Assembly (NCBI GenBank): GCA_024692565.1
Contig: JAILMN010000025.1
Span: 100,476 to 164,475 of the forward strand
DNA: 64,000 nt
Reading direction: 5' to 3'
Origin: Paludibacteraceae bacterium
Lineage (GTDB): Bacteria; Bacteroidota; Bacteroidia; Bacteroidales; Paludibacteraceae
In this document: positions 9,448 to 19,534 of the stretch, in pieces
Position numbering within the stretch: the stretch's first letter is position 1
How the letters are laid out: each line of letters opens with the position of its first letter
Notes under the pieces: model-generated
The model's database searches: none
The model's input: the letters and a program-made list of their open reading frames with translations, nothing else
Told to the model about the DNA's origin: nothing
Made by a program: the position numbers and the translations under genes

Positions 9448-10328
9448 TTTTATCGATGACCGGTTATGGCAAATCCGAAAGCCAGTTACGTGGACGCAAG
9501 TTGATTTGCGAAGTTCGTTCGCTCAATTCCAAATCGATGGATATCTCTGCGCGTTTGGCGCCGCAATTACGGGCACGCGAGTTAGATCTTCGTACGGTAC
9601 TCACGCAGCGTCTGGAGCGTGGTAAAGTGGATTTGGCGATTTATTTTCAGGAAGAACAGACGATAACTGCTCCTGCTGCAATCAATTGGCCGGCAGCCAA
9701 GGAGTATGCGCGTCAGTATAGCGAGTGTTTCGGACAAGACGCGCCGGCTGAAGTGATGGCGTCTATCTTGCGTATGCCGGATGTGATCAAAGTGCAGGAT
9801 GACAATAGCGATCTGAGCGACGACGAGTGGAAAGCGGTACTGAAGGCAGTCAACCAGGCTCTGGATGCGTTCGTGGCATTCCGTACGCAAGAAGGTGCGG
9901 CATTGCAGGCGATGTTTACGGAAAAGCTCGATTCCATCGAACAATTATTGACGCAAGTAGAACCGTTTGAGAAGGGTCGTGTAGCGAAAATCAAGGAGCG
10001 TTTAGAGCAGAATTTAGCGCAATTATCGGCGGAAACACAAGCGCAAATAGACCGAAACCGTCTGGAGCAGGAGATGATTTATTACTTGGAGAAATTGGAT
10101 ATCACGGAGGAGAAAGTGCGGTTGACGAATCACATCAAGTATTTCCGCGAGACGATGGCAGGTGACGGTAGCGGAGTAGGCAAAAAGCTCGGTTTCATCG
10201 CACAAGAAATGGGACGCGAGATCAATACCCTCGGCTCTAAATCGAATCAATCGGAGATGCAAATCATCGTGGTGAAGATGAAAGATATTCTCGAGCAAAT
10301 CAAAGAGCAAGTACTGAACGTATTATGA
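9444..10328 (+). CDS. YicC-family endoribonuclease
   Basis: The 294-residue product opens with ILSMTGYGKSE, the hallmark of YicC proteins, and has the DUF1732 C-terminal region (KLGFIAQEMGREINTLGSKSN...). E. coli YicC is an RNase implicated in small-RNA turnover. The gene overlaps mnmE by ATGA and is followed by gmk with another ATGA; yicC next to gmk is a common arrangement across bacteria. A helical, glutamine- and glutamate-rich middle section (about 150-215) separates the two conserved blocks. Confidence 0.93.
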   Translation: MILSMTGYGKSESQLRGRKLICEVRSLNSKSMDISARLAPQLRARELDLRTVLTQRLERGKVDLAIYFQEEQTITAPAAINWPAAKEYARQYSECFGQDAPAEVMASILRMPDVIKVQDDNSDLSDDEWKAVLKAVNQALDAFVAFRTQEGAALQAMFTEKLDSIEQLLTQVEPFEKGRVAKIKERLEQNLAQLSAETQAQIDRNRLEQEMIYYLEKLDITEEKVRLTNHIKYFRETMAGDGSGVGKKLGFIAQEMGREINTLGSKSNQSEMQIIVVKMKDILEQIKEQVLNVL

Positions 10329-10891
10329 TATATATCTTTTGTGCGCCTTCGGGCAGCGGTAAATCAACTATGGTGCATCATCTATTGACGAAGCACCCGA
10401 ACTTGTTTGAGTTGTCTATCTCGTGTACTACGCGTGCGCCTCGCGGACAAGAAGTACATGGGAAAGAGTACTATTTCATTTCCGTAGATGAGTTCCAGCA
10501 ACGTATCAAAAACGACGAATTCATCGAGTATGAACAGGTTTATGAAGGCTTGTATTACGGTACGTTGAAAGAGGAAATTGCGCGCATTGAGTCGGCAGGA
10601 AGACAAGTGCTGTTTGACGTCGATGTGAAAGGCGGCGTTAACCTGAAGCGTATTTTAGGTGACCGCGCAACGTCGATTTTCATTTGTCCACCTTCAGTGG
10701 AGGAACTGCGTTGTCGTCTGGAAGGGCGCGGAGATACCAGCCCGGAGATGATTGAGAAACGTTTGGCAAAGGCAGAGGAGGAATTATCCTATCAGAAATA
10801 TTTTGACCGCGTGGTAGTGAACGATGACTTGCATCATGCGTTTGAACAATTGGATGGCATCATTGAGGAAAATAGGGATATACGGCGGTAG
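10325..10891 (+). CDS. gmk: Guanylate kinase
   Basis: Guanylate kinase phosphorylates GMP to GDP with ATP. The 188-residue product has the P-loop APSGSGKST at about residues 6-14, the GMP-binding SCTTRAPRGQEVHGKEYYFIS region, EYEQVYEGLYYGT, and the lid-region R-L-x-x-R elements. The usual length is about 190-205 residues. It overlaps yicC by ATGA at its start, and nadD begins inside its last 40 bases in another frame. Confidence 0.95.
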   Translation: MIYIFCAPSGSGKSTMVHHLLTKHPNLFELSISCTTRAPRGQEVHGKEYYFISVDEFQQRIKNDEFIEYEQVYEGLYYGTLKEEIARIESAGRQVLFDVDVKGGVNLKRILGDRATSIFICPPSVEELRCRLEGRGDTSPEMIEKRLAKAEEELSYQKYFDRVVVNDDLHHAFEQLDGIIEENRDIRR

Positions 10892-11387
10892 TTTCAATCC
10901 GGTGCACTATGGGCATGTGGGTTTGGCCAAGTGGGTGATTGAGCACACGGATCTGGATGAATTGTGGTTGCTCGTGAGCCCGAATAATCCGTTGAAAGCG
11001 GCACAATCCTTAGCTCCGGAGCAAGAACGTCTGGCGGCAGTAGTGGAGGCGATAAGGGGAATAAAGGGCGTTAAAGCTTCTGATTTTGAGTTCTCGTTAC
11101 CACGACCGTCCTATACCGCTAATACCTTGCGTGCGTTGCAGAAGGCTTATCCGGAGTGTGCGTTTACGCTGGTGATAGGTGAGGATAATCTGGCGATATT
11201 TGACCAATGGCGGGAATATGAGTATATATTGGATAACTTTCGTATCTTCGTCTATCCGCGACACGGATGTACGCAGCGCCCTGAGAGGATGAAGGGTAAG
11301 AATATCGTATTTTTACAAGACGCTCCGTATTTTGATATTTCCTCTACGGCGATTCGTGCCAAAAAGCATATTAATTTAGAACAATGA
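10854..11387 (+). CDS. nadD: Nicotinate-nucleotide adenylyltransferase
   Basis: NadD converts nicotinate mononucleotide and ATP to deamido-NAD in NAD synthesis. The protein shows the nucleotidyltransferase motif GGSFNPVHYGHV near the N-terminus, the SPNNPLK substrate loop, a GEDNL loop, and the ISSTAIR C-terminal motif. I prefer the ATG at 10854 (177 residues, MASLRKIGIYGG), which puts the first beta strand close to the N-terminus as in other NadD proteins. The in-frame ATG at 10824 would add ten residues and a deeper overlap with gmk. With either start the gene begins inside gmk, suggesting translational coupling. Confidence 0.93.
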   Translation: MASLRKIGIYGGSFNPVHYGHVGLAKWVIEHTDLDELWLLVSPNNPLKAAQSLAPEQERLAAVVEAIRGIKGVKASDFEFSLPRPSYTANTLRALQKAYPECAFTLVIGEDNLAIFDQWREYEYILDNFRIFVYPRHGCTQRPERMKGKNIVFLQDAPYFDISSTAIRAKKHINLEQ

Positions 11388-13192
11388 AAAAGATAGTAGT
11401 TCGTTTTTGTGGAGACTCCGGTGACGGCATGCAATTGACGGGAAACTTGTTCTCGTCGTTGAGTGCCATCTTAGGTCATGAGATTTCCACCTTACCGGAT
11501 TTTCCGGCAGAGATTCGTGCACCGCAGGGCACTTTAGGCGGTGTAAGTGGTTTTCAATTGCAGTTGGGCTCCGATGTCTATACGCCCGGAGACAAGGCGG
11601 ATGTGATTGTGGCGATGAATGCTGCGGCACTCAAAGTGTGCACGCTCGGCAAGCACTATCATGATCACGCGATTGTCATTGTGGATACCGATGCGTTCAC
11701 AGACAAAGACCTGGAGAAAGCGCAGTATAAGACCGATAACCCGTTCATGGAATTAGGTATTCCTGAGACGGTGCAGATTGTGCCGGTAGCGTTGACGACG
11801 CTGACTAAAGAGGCGCTCAAAGACTCCGGTCTGGATAATAAATCGATGCTCAAGAGTCGTAATATGTTCGCTTTCGGACTGATTTGTTGGCTATTTGACC
11901 AACCGATGGACGAAGCGATTCATCTGCTGGAAGACAAATTCAAGAAGAAACCGGCACTTATTGCTCCGAATACGAAAGTGATGGTTGACGGTTACAACTA
12001 CGGTCAAAACTTGGCGTTGAGCATCAATCAAATTCGTCTGGAGTCATCGGTTGAGAAGAATCAGAAGGCGGGTTACTACACGTCTATCGCCGGTAATAAA
12101 GCAACGGCGTGGGGTTTGATAGCAGCGGCAGAGAAGAGCGGCAAACGGTTGTTCTTGGGTTCGTATCCCATCACGCCGGCTACCGATATCATGCACGAGT
12201 TGGCAGCACGCAAGGATGTAAACGTGATGGTGGTGCAGGCGGAAGATGAGATAGCGGGTGTTTGTACGGCGATAGGAGCTGCTTTTGCCGGTGACCTCGC
12301 ATGCACCAGCACCAGCGGACCGGGTTTAAGCCTAAAGAGTGAAGCGATAGGTCTGGCGGTGATGGCAGAGTTGCCGTTGGTGGTTATCGATGTGCAGCGC
12401 GGCGGTCCTTCGACGGGTCTGCCTACCAAAACCGAACAAACGGACCTCATGCAGGCTATCTACGGTCGTAACGGCGAGTGTCCGGCTGTGGTGATTGCCG
12501 CATCCACGTCTGCTAACTGTTTCGATTTTGCGTACGAAGCCTGCAAACTGGCGTTGGAGAACATGACGCCGGTAATCCTGATGACGGATACTTATCTGGC
12601 GAACGGAACATCACTCTGGCGTGTTCCCAAACTGGCGGAACTGCCGGTGATCACACCGCAGAGTGTACCGGAAGAACTGAAAGGACATTATAATCCGGCT
12701 TTGCGTGACGAACGCGGTGTGCGTTATTGGGCGTTCCCCGGAATGGAAGGTTTCGAACACCGCAACATCGGTCTGGAGCGTGATGCGGAGAAAGGTACGA
12801 TATCAACGAATCCTGAAAACCACGAACGTATGGTGCAGGCGCGTAAGGCGAAGATTGCACAGGTGGTAAATCAGATACCGGATCTGCGCGTGCAAGGAAA
12901 TGCGTCCAGTGACACGATCTTGGTCGGTTGGGGTAGTACGGAAGGACATCTTCATGCTGCGGCAGATGAACTGAATTGTGCGCTGGCGCAGTTCAATTAT
13001 ATCCATCCGCTGCCGCGTAACACACGCGAAGTGCTCAGTCAATACAAGCGCCTCATCGTGTGCGAATTGAATACGGGGCAGTTTGCAGCGTACCTTCGTT
13101 CGCAATTCCCCGAACTCCCCATAGAGCAATATAACGAAACACAAGGACAGCCGTTTGCTGTAGAAAGGATAGTTAAGTATGCAAGCAAGTGA
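11384..13192 (+). CDS. korA: 2-oxoglutarate:ferredoxin oxidoreductase, alpha subunit (fused gamma-alpha)
   Basis: The 602-residue subunit has the gamma-type domain first (about 1-190, starting VVRFCGDSGDGMQLTGN) and then the pyruvate-ferredoxin-oxidoreductase alpha domains (LGSYPITPATDIMHELA; the CTSTSGPGLSLKSEAIG nucleotide and CoA region; DVQRGGPSTGLPTKTEQTD). With KorB it oxidatively decarboxylates a 2-oxoacid, probably 2-oxoglutarate, to the acyl-CoA while reducing ferredoxin, or runs in reverse during reductive carbon assimilation. It is expected in anaerobes with an incomplete TCA cycle. It overlaps nadD by ATGA and korB by 14 bases. Confidence 0.93.
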   Translation: MKKIVVRFCGDSGDGMQLTGNLFSSLSAILGHEISTLPDFPAEIRAPQGTLGGVSGFQLQLGSDVYTPGDKADVIVAMNAAALKVCTLGKHYHDHAIVIVDTDAFTDKDLEKAQYKTDNPFMELGIPETVQIVPVALTTLTKEALKDSGLDNKSMLKSRNMFAFGLICWLFDQPMDEAIHLLEDKFKKKPALIAPNTKVMVDGYNYGQNLALSINQIRLESSVEKNQKAGYYTSIAGNKATAWGLIAAAEKSGKRLFLGSYPITPATDIMHELAARKDVNVMVVQAEDEIAGVCTAIGAAFAGDLACTSTSGPGLSLKSEAIGLAVMAELPLVVIDVQRGGPSTGLPTKTEQTDLMQAIYGRNGECPAVVIAASTSANCFDFAYEACKLALENMTPVILMTDTYLANGTSLWRVPKLAELPVITPQSVPEELKGHYNPALRDERGVRYWAFPGMEGFEHRNIGLERDAEKGTISTNPENHERMVQARKAKIAQVVNQIPDLRVQGNASSDTILVGWGSTEGHLHAAADELNCALAQFNYIHPLPRNTREVLSQYKRLIVCELNTGQFAAYLRSQFPELPIEQYNETQGQPFAVERIVKYASK

Positions 13193-14186
13193 TTTCAAAT
13201 CAGATCAATACGTGCGTTTCTGCCCGGGCTGCGGAGACCATGCCATTTGTATGGCATTGCAGAAAGCGATGGCGCAGATAGGTATTCCTACGCACCAAGT
13301 GGCAGTTATCTCCGGTATCGGTTGTTCAAGTCGTATGCCGCATTACCTGAATACGTACGGCTTTAATACGATTCATGGTCGCGGTGGTGCAATAGCAACC
13401 GGCGTGAAGACGAGCCATCCGGAACTGACGGTCTGGCAGATGAGCGGTGACGGTGACTGTCTGGCGATCGGTGGTAACCATTTTATCCATGAGATTCGTC
13501 GTAATGTGGACCTCAATGTATGTATGTTCAACAACCGCATCTATGGTTTGACCAAAGGGCAGTATAGCCCGACAAGTCCAAAGGGCTTTGTGTCGAAGTC
13601 ATCGCCGTTTGGAACAGTTGAGCGTCCGTTTATCCCGGCGGAACTGGTGTTGGGTGCACGCGGTACGTTCTTTGCACGTACGCTGGATGTTGATGTGCCG
13701 ACAACGGTGGACTGTCTGGTGGCAGCCCAGCAGCATAAAGGTGCGTCAATCGTGGAGTGTCTGGTGAACTGCGTTATTTTCAATAACGGCACGCACGCTT
13801 GGATTGCGGACCGCGAGCAACGTGCAGAGCATAGTATCATCCTCAAGCATGGCGAGAAGATGCTCTTTGGTGCGAATAACGACAAAGGTCTGGCGGTGGA
13901 GATCGATCCGAAGACTTTTGTGCCGCGTATTATCGTGGTGGCAGCAGATGACCCGCGTGTACTGGTACACGACGCGCATCAGCAGGATCCGACCTTGCAT
14001 CGATTGCTGGCGCTGATGGGTCAAGAAGATCATGACCTGCCGGTAGCGCTGGGTGTGATCCGCAATGTGGAAGCCGAGACCTATGATGAGGCTGTGAATA
14101 AACAGATAGCGGACGTGCGAGCTAATGCCAAAGCCAAGACTTTCGATGAGTTGACAGCTACCTTGGAAACGGTTTATAAAGAATAG
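13179..14186 (+). CDS. korB: 2-oxoglutarate:ferredoxin oxidoreductase, beta subunit
   Basis: The 335-residue subunit binds thiamine diphosphate: FCPGCGDHAIC near residue 15, the TPP-Mg motif GDGDCLAIGGNHFIHEIRRN, then FNNRIYGLTKGQ. The only N-terminal cysteines are those of CPGCGDH plus GCSSR, the usual set for the KorB subtype without a fused ferredoxin domain. The substrate is inferred from subunit organisation and could be another 2-oxoacid. It starts 14 bases before korA ends. Confidence 0.92.
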   Translation: MQASDFKSDQYVRFCPGCGDHAICMALQKAMAQIGIPTHQVAVISGIGCSSRMPHYLNTYGFNTIHGRGGAIATGVKTSHPELTVWQMSGDGDCLAIGGNHFIHEIRRNVDLNVCMFNNRIYGLTKGQYSPTSPKGFVSKSSPFGTVERPFIPAELVLGARGTFFARTLDVDVPTTVDCLVAAQQHKGASIVECLVNCVIFNNGTHAWIADREQRAEHSIILKHGEKMLFGANNDKGLAVEIDPKTFVPRIIVVAADDPRVLVHDAHQQDPTLHRLLALMGQEDHDLPVALGVIRNVEAETYDEAVNKQIADVRANAKAKTFDELTATLETVYKE

Positions 14187-14189
14187 ATT

Positions 14190-14966
14190 ATGGTTTCAAA
14201 CAAATATTCAACGCGTCGTCCGAAAGAGAAAGAGATGATCTTCGGTATTCGGGCTGTGATGGAAGCTATCGATGCAGGCAAAGTGCTGGACAAAGTGCTG
14301 TTGCGTCGCGATATGAGTTCGGCGATAGGACGCGAGTTAGTAAGAAAGTTAGAAGGTACTGCTACACCTATCCAGCGGGTGCCGGTGGAGAAACTGAATC
14401 AGTTTACAGATAAGAATCACCAAGGCGTGATCGCTTTCCTAAGCCCCATCGAGTTCACGCCTTTAGACAGCCTCGTGCCGGCACTTTACGACGAAGGAAA
14501 AGTGCCTCTGTTGATGCTCTTGGACGGTGTGACGGACGTTCGTAATTTCGGCGCTATTGCCCGTACCTGTGTGTGCGCAGGTGTTCATGCGCTTATTATC
14601 GGAACGCGCGGAAGTGCGGCTATCAACGGCGATGCCATCAAAGCGTCTGCCGGTGCACTGCACACTTTGCCGATCTGCAAAGTGGAGAACCTGCAGAATG
14701 CCATTCAGTACCTGCGTGAGAGCGGGCTGCGTATCGTGGCGGCGACCGAACATACGGAGCGTAACTATACCGAAGTCGACATGACCCTGCCGACCTGTAT
14801 CGTCATGGGATCGGAGGAGAAAGGTATCTATGAAGAGAACCTCAAACTCTGTACTGACCGGGTGCGCTTGCCGATGACAGGTGTGATTGAGTCGCTCAAT
14901 GTGGGTGTAGCGGCAGGTGTGTTTATCTACGAAGCCGTTCGCCAGAGAAATCGTCAATCGAAATGA
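14190..14966 (+). CDS. rlmB: TrmH/SpoU-family 23S rRNA 2'-O-methyltransferase (RlmB-like)
   Basis: The 258-residue product has an N-terminal L30e-like substrate-binding domain (MIFGIRAVMEAI...) and the SPOUT knot domain with its three motifs: LLDGVTDVRNFGAIARTC, CIVMGSEEKGI and IESLNVGVAAGVFIYE. E. coli RlmB methylates G2251 of 23S rRNA. The overall length fits RlmB, but close TrmH-family relatives with other targets cannot be excluded. It lies three bases after korB and overlaps the next gene by ATGA. Confidence 0.88.
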   Translation: MVSNKYSTRRPKEKEMIFGIRAVMEAIDAGKVLDKVLLRRDMSSAIGRELVRKLEGTATPIQRVPVEKLNQFTDKNHQGVIAFLSPIEFTPLDSLVPALYDEGKVPLLMLLDGVTDVRNFGAIARTCVCAGVHALIIGTRGSAAINGDAIKASAGALHTLPICKVENLQNAIQYLRESGLRIVAATEHTERNYTEVDMTLPTCIVMGSEEKGIYEENLKLCTDRVRLPMTGVIESLNVGVAAGVFIYEAVRQRNRQSK

Positions 14967-15640
14967 CCGTACTGTACGAAGACAACCATATTATCGCGGT
15001 TAACAAGACCTGCAATGAGATTGTGCAGGGCGACAAGACCGGAGATACACCGCTGAGCGAGACCCTCAAGGCATATATCAAAGCCAAATACAATAAGCCC
15101 GGTGAAGTCTTTTTGGGTGTAACGCATCGTCTGGATCGTCCGACGAGTGGAGTAGTGCTCTTTGCCCGAACCAGCAAAGCCCTCTCGCGCCTAAACGAGA
15201 TGTTCAAGAGCCATGAGCAGATCCGTAAAACCTATTGGGCGATTGTCCAAGGAGCACCGAAACAACCCGAAGCCCGGCTGGAGAATAGGTTGATTCGTAA
15301 TGAAAAGCAGAATAAGTCGTACATCGCCAAACCCGGTGCGAAAGATGCCAAACAGGCTGTTTTGCGTTATAATACGCTTGTCAAAGGTGAACATTACTCG
15401 CTTTTGGAGATTAATCTTGAGACGGGACGGCATCATCAGATTCGTTGCCAATTAGCGGCAATCGGATGTCCGGTCAAAGGCGACCTGAAGTACGGTGCGA
15501 AGCGCTCTAATCCGGATGGCGGTATCTGTCTGCATGCGCGGCAAATAGCGTTCGTGCATCCGGTGAGCAAGCAGGATATATGCATCGTCGCTCCTGTGCC
15601 GGAAGATGATATTTGGCATAAGTTAGGCGCAGACACATAA
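14963..15640 (+). CDS. RluA-family pseudouridine synthase
   Basis: The 225-residue protein contains the catalytic motif HRLDRPTSGVVLFA (Asp nucleophile), the N-terminal strand VLYEDNHIIAVNK, and the C-terminal LETGRHHQIRCQLA block of the RluA family. It has no S4 domain, unlike RluC and RluD, which fits the short RluA/TruC-like class acting on rRNA or tRNA uridines. It ends the eight-gene operon that starts with mnmE. Its stop codon is followed at once by an A-run and a hairpin shared with the opposite strand (15639-15662). Confidence 0.92.
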   Translation: MTVLYEDNHIIAVNKTCNEIVQGDKTGDTPLSETLKAYIKAKYNKPGEVFLGVTHRLDRPTSGVVLFARTSKALSRLNEMFKSHEQIRKTYWAIVQGAPKQPEARLENRLIRNEKQNKSYIAKPGAKDAKQAVLRYNTLVKGEHYSLLEINLETGRHHQIRCQLAAIGCPVKGDLKYGAKRSNPDGGICLHARQIAFVHPVSKQDICIVAPVPEDDIWHKLGADT

Positions 15641-15662
15641 AAAAGGAATCCAGAGGTTCCTT
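15639..15662 (-). terminator. Hairpin with T-run downstream of the structured RNA candidate
   Basis: Two eight-base arms (15643-15650 and 15655-15662) flank a CAGA loop. On the minus strand the hairpin is followed by six T residues, as in an intrinsic terminator. One position pairs as U-G only when read on the plus strand, so it may also weakly end the operon that stops at 15640. Confidence 0.6.
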
Positions 15663-15760
15663 GTGAGCCACGTCTTAGCCCCTGAAGGGGCACGATTATT
15701 GCGCAGCGGCGCAATTCTCCCGGACTCGAAAATTGTTTTACAATAATCGTTCGAACGAAG
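15643..15760 (-). ncRNA. Candidate structured small RNA, unassigned family
   Basis: This stretch between the tRNA-Thr terminator and the rluA-like gene folds tightly. Arms ACGATTATTG (15692-15701) and CAATAATCGT (15741-15750) pair perfectly over ten bases. Inside them are GCGC-AGCG-GCGC (15701-15712) and a CAATT/AATTG stem. Next comes GCCCC-TGAA-GGGGC (15678-15691), and then the terminator-like hairpin. The order fits a minus-strand transcript ending at 15639. I found no clear -33/-7 promoter for it, and no resemblance that I recognise to SRP, 6S, tmRNA or RNase P RNA. The 5' end is a guess. Confidence 0.45.
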
Positions 15761-15801
15761 AGAGAAAAAGAACCCCCGGTTTGAGTCCGTATGGAAGTAC
15801 C

Positions 15802-15836
15802 AAAAACGGACGACAACCTAAAGGTCAATCGTCCGT
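15802..15836 (-). terminator. Intrinsic terminator after tRNA-Thr
   Basis: Arms ACGGACGA (15806-15813) and TCGTCCGT (15829-15836) pair perfectly, with an inner ACCT/AGGT stem. On the minus strand a T-run follows (15802-15806). It starts six bases past the tRNA 3' end. Confidence 0.85.
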
Positions 15837-15841
15837 TCTTG

Positions 15842-15914
<73 letters not shown>

Positions 15915-15959
15915 ATTGCCGAGTGGCATGATTTTTGTTGCTTAACTCAAAAGCGGGTG

Positions 15960-15991
15960 CAAAGGTACTACATTTTTTTGATATACGCAAA
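15960..15991 (-). promoter_or_regulatory. Promoter for tRNA-Thr
   Basis: On the minus strand TTTG (15988-15991), a 20-base spacer, then TACCTTTG (15960-15967). Confidence 0.85.
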
Positions 15992-15997
15992 TATTTT

Positions 15998-17215
15998 ATG
16001 AAAAAAATAGCATTCATAGTCATTTTTGTCTCTTTTATGGCAACTCTATGCGCGCAGACGCAGAAGCGCGTCTTCAATGAGCAGATACGTACGTTGCGCG
16101 TGGAGCGTGAGGTGTTGCTGTTGGGAAACGACAATGTGCTGCATATATCGTTCGATGAGATGAGCCATGATGTGCATTTCTATACCTATGCCGTGCAGAT
16201 GCTGCATTCCGACCTCACTTCCGGCGAGTATCTGCAGGGTTTTCCGACAAAAGATATCGTGGACTATGAGCATTCGATCAACACCAGCCGCGAATATACG
16301 CATTATTGGTTTCAGTTCCCGAACGAGGAGATGAGCCTGACCAAAAGCGGCGATTACCGGTTAACGATTTACGAAGACGGCAACCCGGATAACAAAGTGG
16401 CAGAGGTTGATTTCCGCATAGCGGAACCACTCGTGCGCATCAATGCCAACGTGCGTGCCCATACGGATATCGAGTTCAACGGGCGCTACCAGCAGGTCGA
16501 TGTAGAAGTCAACACTCTGGCGCTGGATATACGTGATCCCAAGGAACTAAGGGTCGTCGTGCAGCAGAATAACCGCACGGATAATGCCGTAGAGCTGAAT
16601 ATGCCTACGTTCATGGACAATCATAATTTCCGGTACGTCAATAACAAAGCCCTTATTTTCGAAGGCGGCAACGAGTATCATCATTTCGATGCTTTCTCTT
16701 GTTTCTATGCCGGTACGGGTATTGACCGCGTGTACCATGAGTTAGGCGACTATCACGCGCTTCTTTTCCAAGACGAGATCTCGAAAGGGCAATACATTCA
16801 TGAGTTTGACAGTGACGGTCGTTTTGTCGTTAATGCTGAGCGAACCGCCGATCCGGATATCGAAGCGGAATATATGTGGGTCTATTGGACGCTACCGGTA
16901 GATAAACCTTGGTTCGATGGCGCATTGTATGTAGGCGGCGACCTCTTTAGTAATGGACTGAGTTTGCGCAACCGGATGCAGTATGACGCCAAGAATAAAT
17001 GCTATTGGCTCACGGCGCTCGTCAAACAGGGTGGGTGGGATTACCAGTATTGGTTCTCCGGCAAAGGTACACAAAACAAAACTACCACCCAACGTGTGGA
17101 TGGCAGTTATTGGCAGACCGAGAATGAATACGCCGTCTATGTCTATTGGCGTCCTTTCGGTGCTCGTTACGACCGCCTCGTCGGCGTACAAATTATCCGT
17201 TCAAACGCTCTTTGA
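15998..17215 (+). CDS. Type IX secretion system plug protein (DUF5103)
   Basis: The 405-residue product has a signal peptide ([19 protein letters not shown]) and matches the DUF5103 / T9SS plug family in length and pattern. An N-terminal beta domain contains [21 protein letters not shown] and [21 protein letters not shown], and a second domain ends with [22 protein letters not shown]. In Flavobacterium the Plug protein closes the periplasmic side of the SprA translocon when no substrate is engaged. Its presence implies a T9SS elsewhere in the genome. ATG 15998 is the signal-peptide start; the longer frame runs back through the tRNA promoter. The gene overlaps pgi tail-to-tail by 23 bases. Confidence 0.85.
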   Translation: MKKIAFIVIFVSFMATLCAQTQKRVFNEQIRTLRVEREVLLLGNDNVLHISFDEMSHDVHFYTYAVQMLHSDLTSGEYLQGFPTKDIVDYEHSINTSREYTHYWFQFPNEEMSLTKSGDYRLTIYEDGNPDNKVAEVDFRIAEPLVRINANVRAHTDIEFNGRYQQVDVEVNTLALDIRDPKELRVVVQQNNRTDNAVELNMPTFMDNHNFRYVNNKALIFEGGNEYHHFDAFSCFYAGTGIDRVYHELGDYHALLFQDEISKGQYIHEFDSDGRFVVNAERTADPDIEAEYMWVYWTLPVDKPWFDGALYVGGDLFSNGLSLRNRMQYDAKNKCYWLTALVKQGGWDYQYWFSGKGTQNKTTTQRVDGSYWQTENEYAVYVYWRPFGARYDRLVGVQIIRSNAL

Positions 17216-18536
17216 TAGCCTTGCTCTCGGCTTCGTAGCCTGGCTTGTCGAGTAGGGCAAACATATTCTTCTTGTATGCTTCCACACCCGGTTGGTTAAA
17301 CGGATTGACATCCAGCACATAACCGGAAATGCCGCATCCGCGCTCGAAGAAATAGATGAACTGACCGATATTAAACTCGTCGATGCGCTCAAACTCAATG
17401 CGGATATTCGGAACACCGCCGTCCACATGAGCGAGTTGCGTACCGAGTTCAGCCATCTTATTGACCTCATCTACACGCTTGCCGGCAAGGAAATTGAGGC
17501 CGTCGAGGTTCTCTTCGTCCATCGGCACAAGCACTTTCTTATTCGCTTTCTCAATAGAGATAACGGTCTCGAAAATCGTGCGCTCGCCGTCCTGAATCCA
17601 CTGACCCATCGAGTGCAGGTCGGTCGTGAAGTCCACGGAAGCCGGGAAAATTGCCTTGTGGTCCTTACCTTCGGACTCGCCGTACAGTTGTTTCCACCAC
17701 TCGCTGAAATAATGCAGTTTCGGGTTGAAGTTCACAAGTATCTCGATCTTCTTACCGCTCTGATAGAGGGCATTACGGATCGCTGCATACTGGCAAGCCG
17801 GGTTCTGTGCAAACGGCACTTTGATGTCCGTAGCTTTCTCCATTTCCTGCGCACCGCGTACGAGTTCGCGGATGTCACCACCTGCTACAGCAATCGGTAG
17901 CAAGCCTACCGGCGTGAGCACGGAGAAGCGACCTCCTACGTTATCTGGGATGACGAAGGTCTTGTATCCTTCTTTGGTGGACAGGCTTCGCAGCGCACCT
18001 TTTGCGCGGTCTGTAACCGCAACGATACGATGACGTGCTTCCTCTTTGCCCACTTGCTTCTCCAGCATCGTCTTGAGCAGACGGAACGCAAGCGCAGTCT
18101 CGGTTGTCGTACCCGACTTAGAGATATTGATGATACCGAACTGCTTGTCCGCAAGGAACTCCATCAGTTCTGCCAGATAGTCCTCACCGATGTTATTACC
18201 GGCATAAACCACATACGGGTTCTTACGATCCTTGGCTACAAACGCATCAAAAGCCGACGCGAGAGCTTCGTTCACCGCACGTGCACCGAGGTACGAACCT
18301 CCGATACCAGCTACGATAACTACCTCGCAGCGTTTGCGCAACTCGTCTGCAGAAGCCTGTACTTCCGCCAGAAACTCATCCGTGATAGAGGAGGGGAGAT
18401 GTACCCAACCGATGTAGTCGTTACCGGCACCTTTACCGTTCTCCAACAGCAAGTTAGCTGCTTCTGTTTGTGCCTCCAGTTTCTTCAGGGCTGCAGCGTC
18501 TACGAACGATGCAGCGTTTTTTAAGCATAGTTTCAT
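17193..18536 (-). CDS. pgi: Glucose-6-phosphate isomerase
   Basis: Interconverts glucose-6-phosphate and fructose-6-phosphate. The 447-residue product is the short bacterial form, with [16 protein letters not shown], the substrate-phosphate motif [18 protein letters not shown], and [17 protein letters not shown]. It is the last gene of the lysS-gpsA-pgi run and begins one base after gpsA ends. It shares its last 23 bases with the convergent plug gene. Confidence 0.96.
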   Translation of the reverse strand: MKLCLKNAASFVDAAALKKLEAQTEAANLLLENGKGAGNDYIGWVHLPSSITDEFLAEVQASADELRKRCEVVIVAGIGGSYLGARAVNEALASAFDAFVAKDRKNPYVVYAGNNIGEDYLAELMEFLADKQFGIINISKSGTTTETALAFRLLKTMLEKQVGKEEARHRIVAVTDRAKGALRSLSTKEGYKTFVIPDNVGGRFSVLTPVGLLPIAVAGGDIRELVRGAQEMEKATDIKVPFAQNPACQYAAIRNALYQSGKKIEILVNFNPKLHYFSEWWKQLYGESEGKDHKAIFPASVDFTTDLHSMGQWIQDGERTIFETVISIEKANKKVLVPMDEENLDGLNFLAGKRVDEVNKMAELGTQLAHVDGGVPNIRIEFERIDEFNIGQFIYFFERGCGISGYVLDVNPFNQPGVEAYKKNMFALLDKPGYEAESKAIKERLNG

Positions 18537-18537
18537 G

Positions 18538-19533
18538 TTATTGTAATTTAGAAGTTAAAGACTTGATGATAGGTTTGGCTTTCTGACGATTGTATAAGAT
18601 CTCATACATCGCATCCACAATCGGCAGCGCCACTTTCATGCGTTGGTTAGCGCCGTAGATAGCTTTGGTTCCATAATAACCTTCGGCAACCATCTCCATC
18701 TCCATTTGTGCGGCTTTGACGGAGTATCCCAGACCGAGCATCTGACCGAACTGACGATTACGGCTGAACTGCGAATAACCTGTTACCAGCACGTCGCCCA
18801 GATAACCGGACATTGTGATGTCGCGAGGCACATTGCTCATTGCCGTAGCAAAACGCTGAATCTCCTGAATGGCGTTACTGAGCAGCACGGCCTGGAAATT
18901 ATCGCCGTAATGCAGCGCCTGACACATACCTGCCGCGATCGCGTAGATATTCTTCATCACCGAACTGTACTCAAGTCCGATTACGTCGCTGGACACCGTT
19001 GTGTGTACATAATCCGTCTGGAAGAGTTTCGACCAGATCTCTGCGTTAGAGCGGTTCTCGCAACCGATGGTGAGGTAACTCAGTCGCTCCAGCGCAATTT
19101 CCTCCGCGTGACAAGGACCCGCGATAACTCCCAATTGGTCGTAAGCGATACCAAAACGGTTGTGCAGATAGTCTGTCACAATCACGTTCTCATCCGGGAT
19201 CATACCTTTGACGGCAGAAATAACCACCTTATGCGTCATATCGCGACGAATCTTATTTAGCGACTGCTTCACGTACGGCGAAGGAATTGCCAGAATTAGC
19301 ACGTCCGACTGCGCCACGGTTTGGTTGATGTCCGACGAGAAATGAATACGGCTTACGTCGAACTCTGCAGCACCTAAATACGAAGGGTTCTTACCGGTTG
19401 AGATAAACTCATCAATGACCTCTTGACGACGGATGAACCAGTTGATCTCGCCCTGGTTCTGCATCACAATCTTCGCCAAGGCCGTTGCCCATGAGCCCGA
19501 ACCTAAAATAGCTACTTTACGATACATTTCCAT
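18538..19533 (-). CDS. gpsA: NAD(P)-dependent glycerol-3-phosphate dehydrogenase
   Basis: Reduces dihydroxyacetone phosphate to glycerol-3-phosphate for phospholipid synthesis. The 331-residue product has the N-terminal dinucleotide motif [24 protein letters not shown], the conserved [11 protein letters not shown] and the catalytic-domain [12 protein letters not shown] second in-frame ATG two codons later (MYRK) is an equally plausible start. It lies between lysS and pgi with gaps of one base. Confidence 0.95.
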   Translation of the reverse strand: MEMYRKVAILGSGSWATALAKIVMQNQGEINWFIRRQEVIDEFISTGKNPSYLGAAEFDVSRIHFSSDINQTVAQSDVLILAIPSPYVKQSLNKIRRDMTHKVVISAVKGMIPDENVIVTDYLHNRFGIAYDQLGVIAGPCHAEEIALERLSYLTIGCENRSNAEIWSKLFQTDYVHTTVSSDVIGLEYSSVMKNIYAIAAGMCQALHYGDNFQAVLLSNAIQEIQRFATAMSNVPRDITMSGYLGDVLVTGYSQFSRNRQFGQMLGLGYSVKAAQMEMEMVAEGYYGTKAIYGANQRMKVALPIVDAMYEILYNRQKAKPIIKSLTSKLQ

Positions 19534-19534
19534 A

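Noticed and set aside
15718..15795. A second tRNA gene beside tRNA-Thr
   Set aside because: Only fragments of a T arm are present, with no acceptor, D or anticodon stem.
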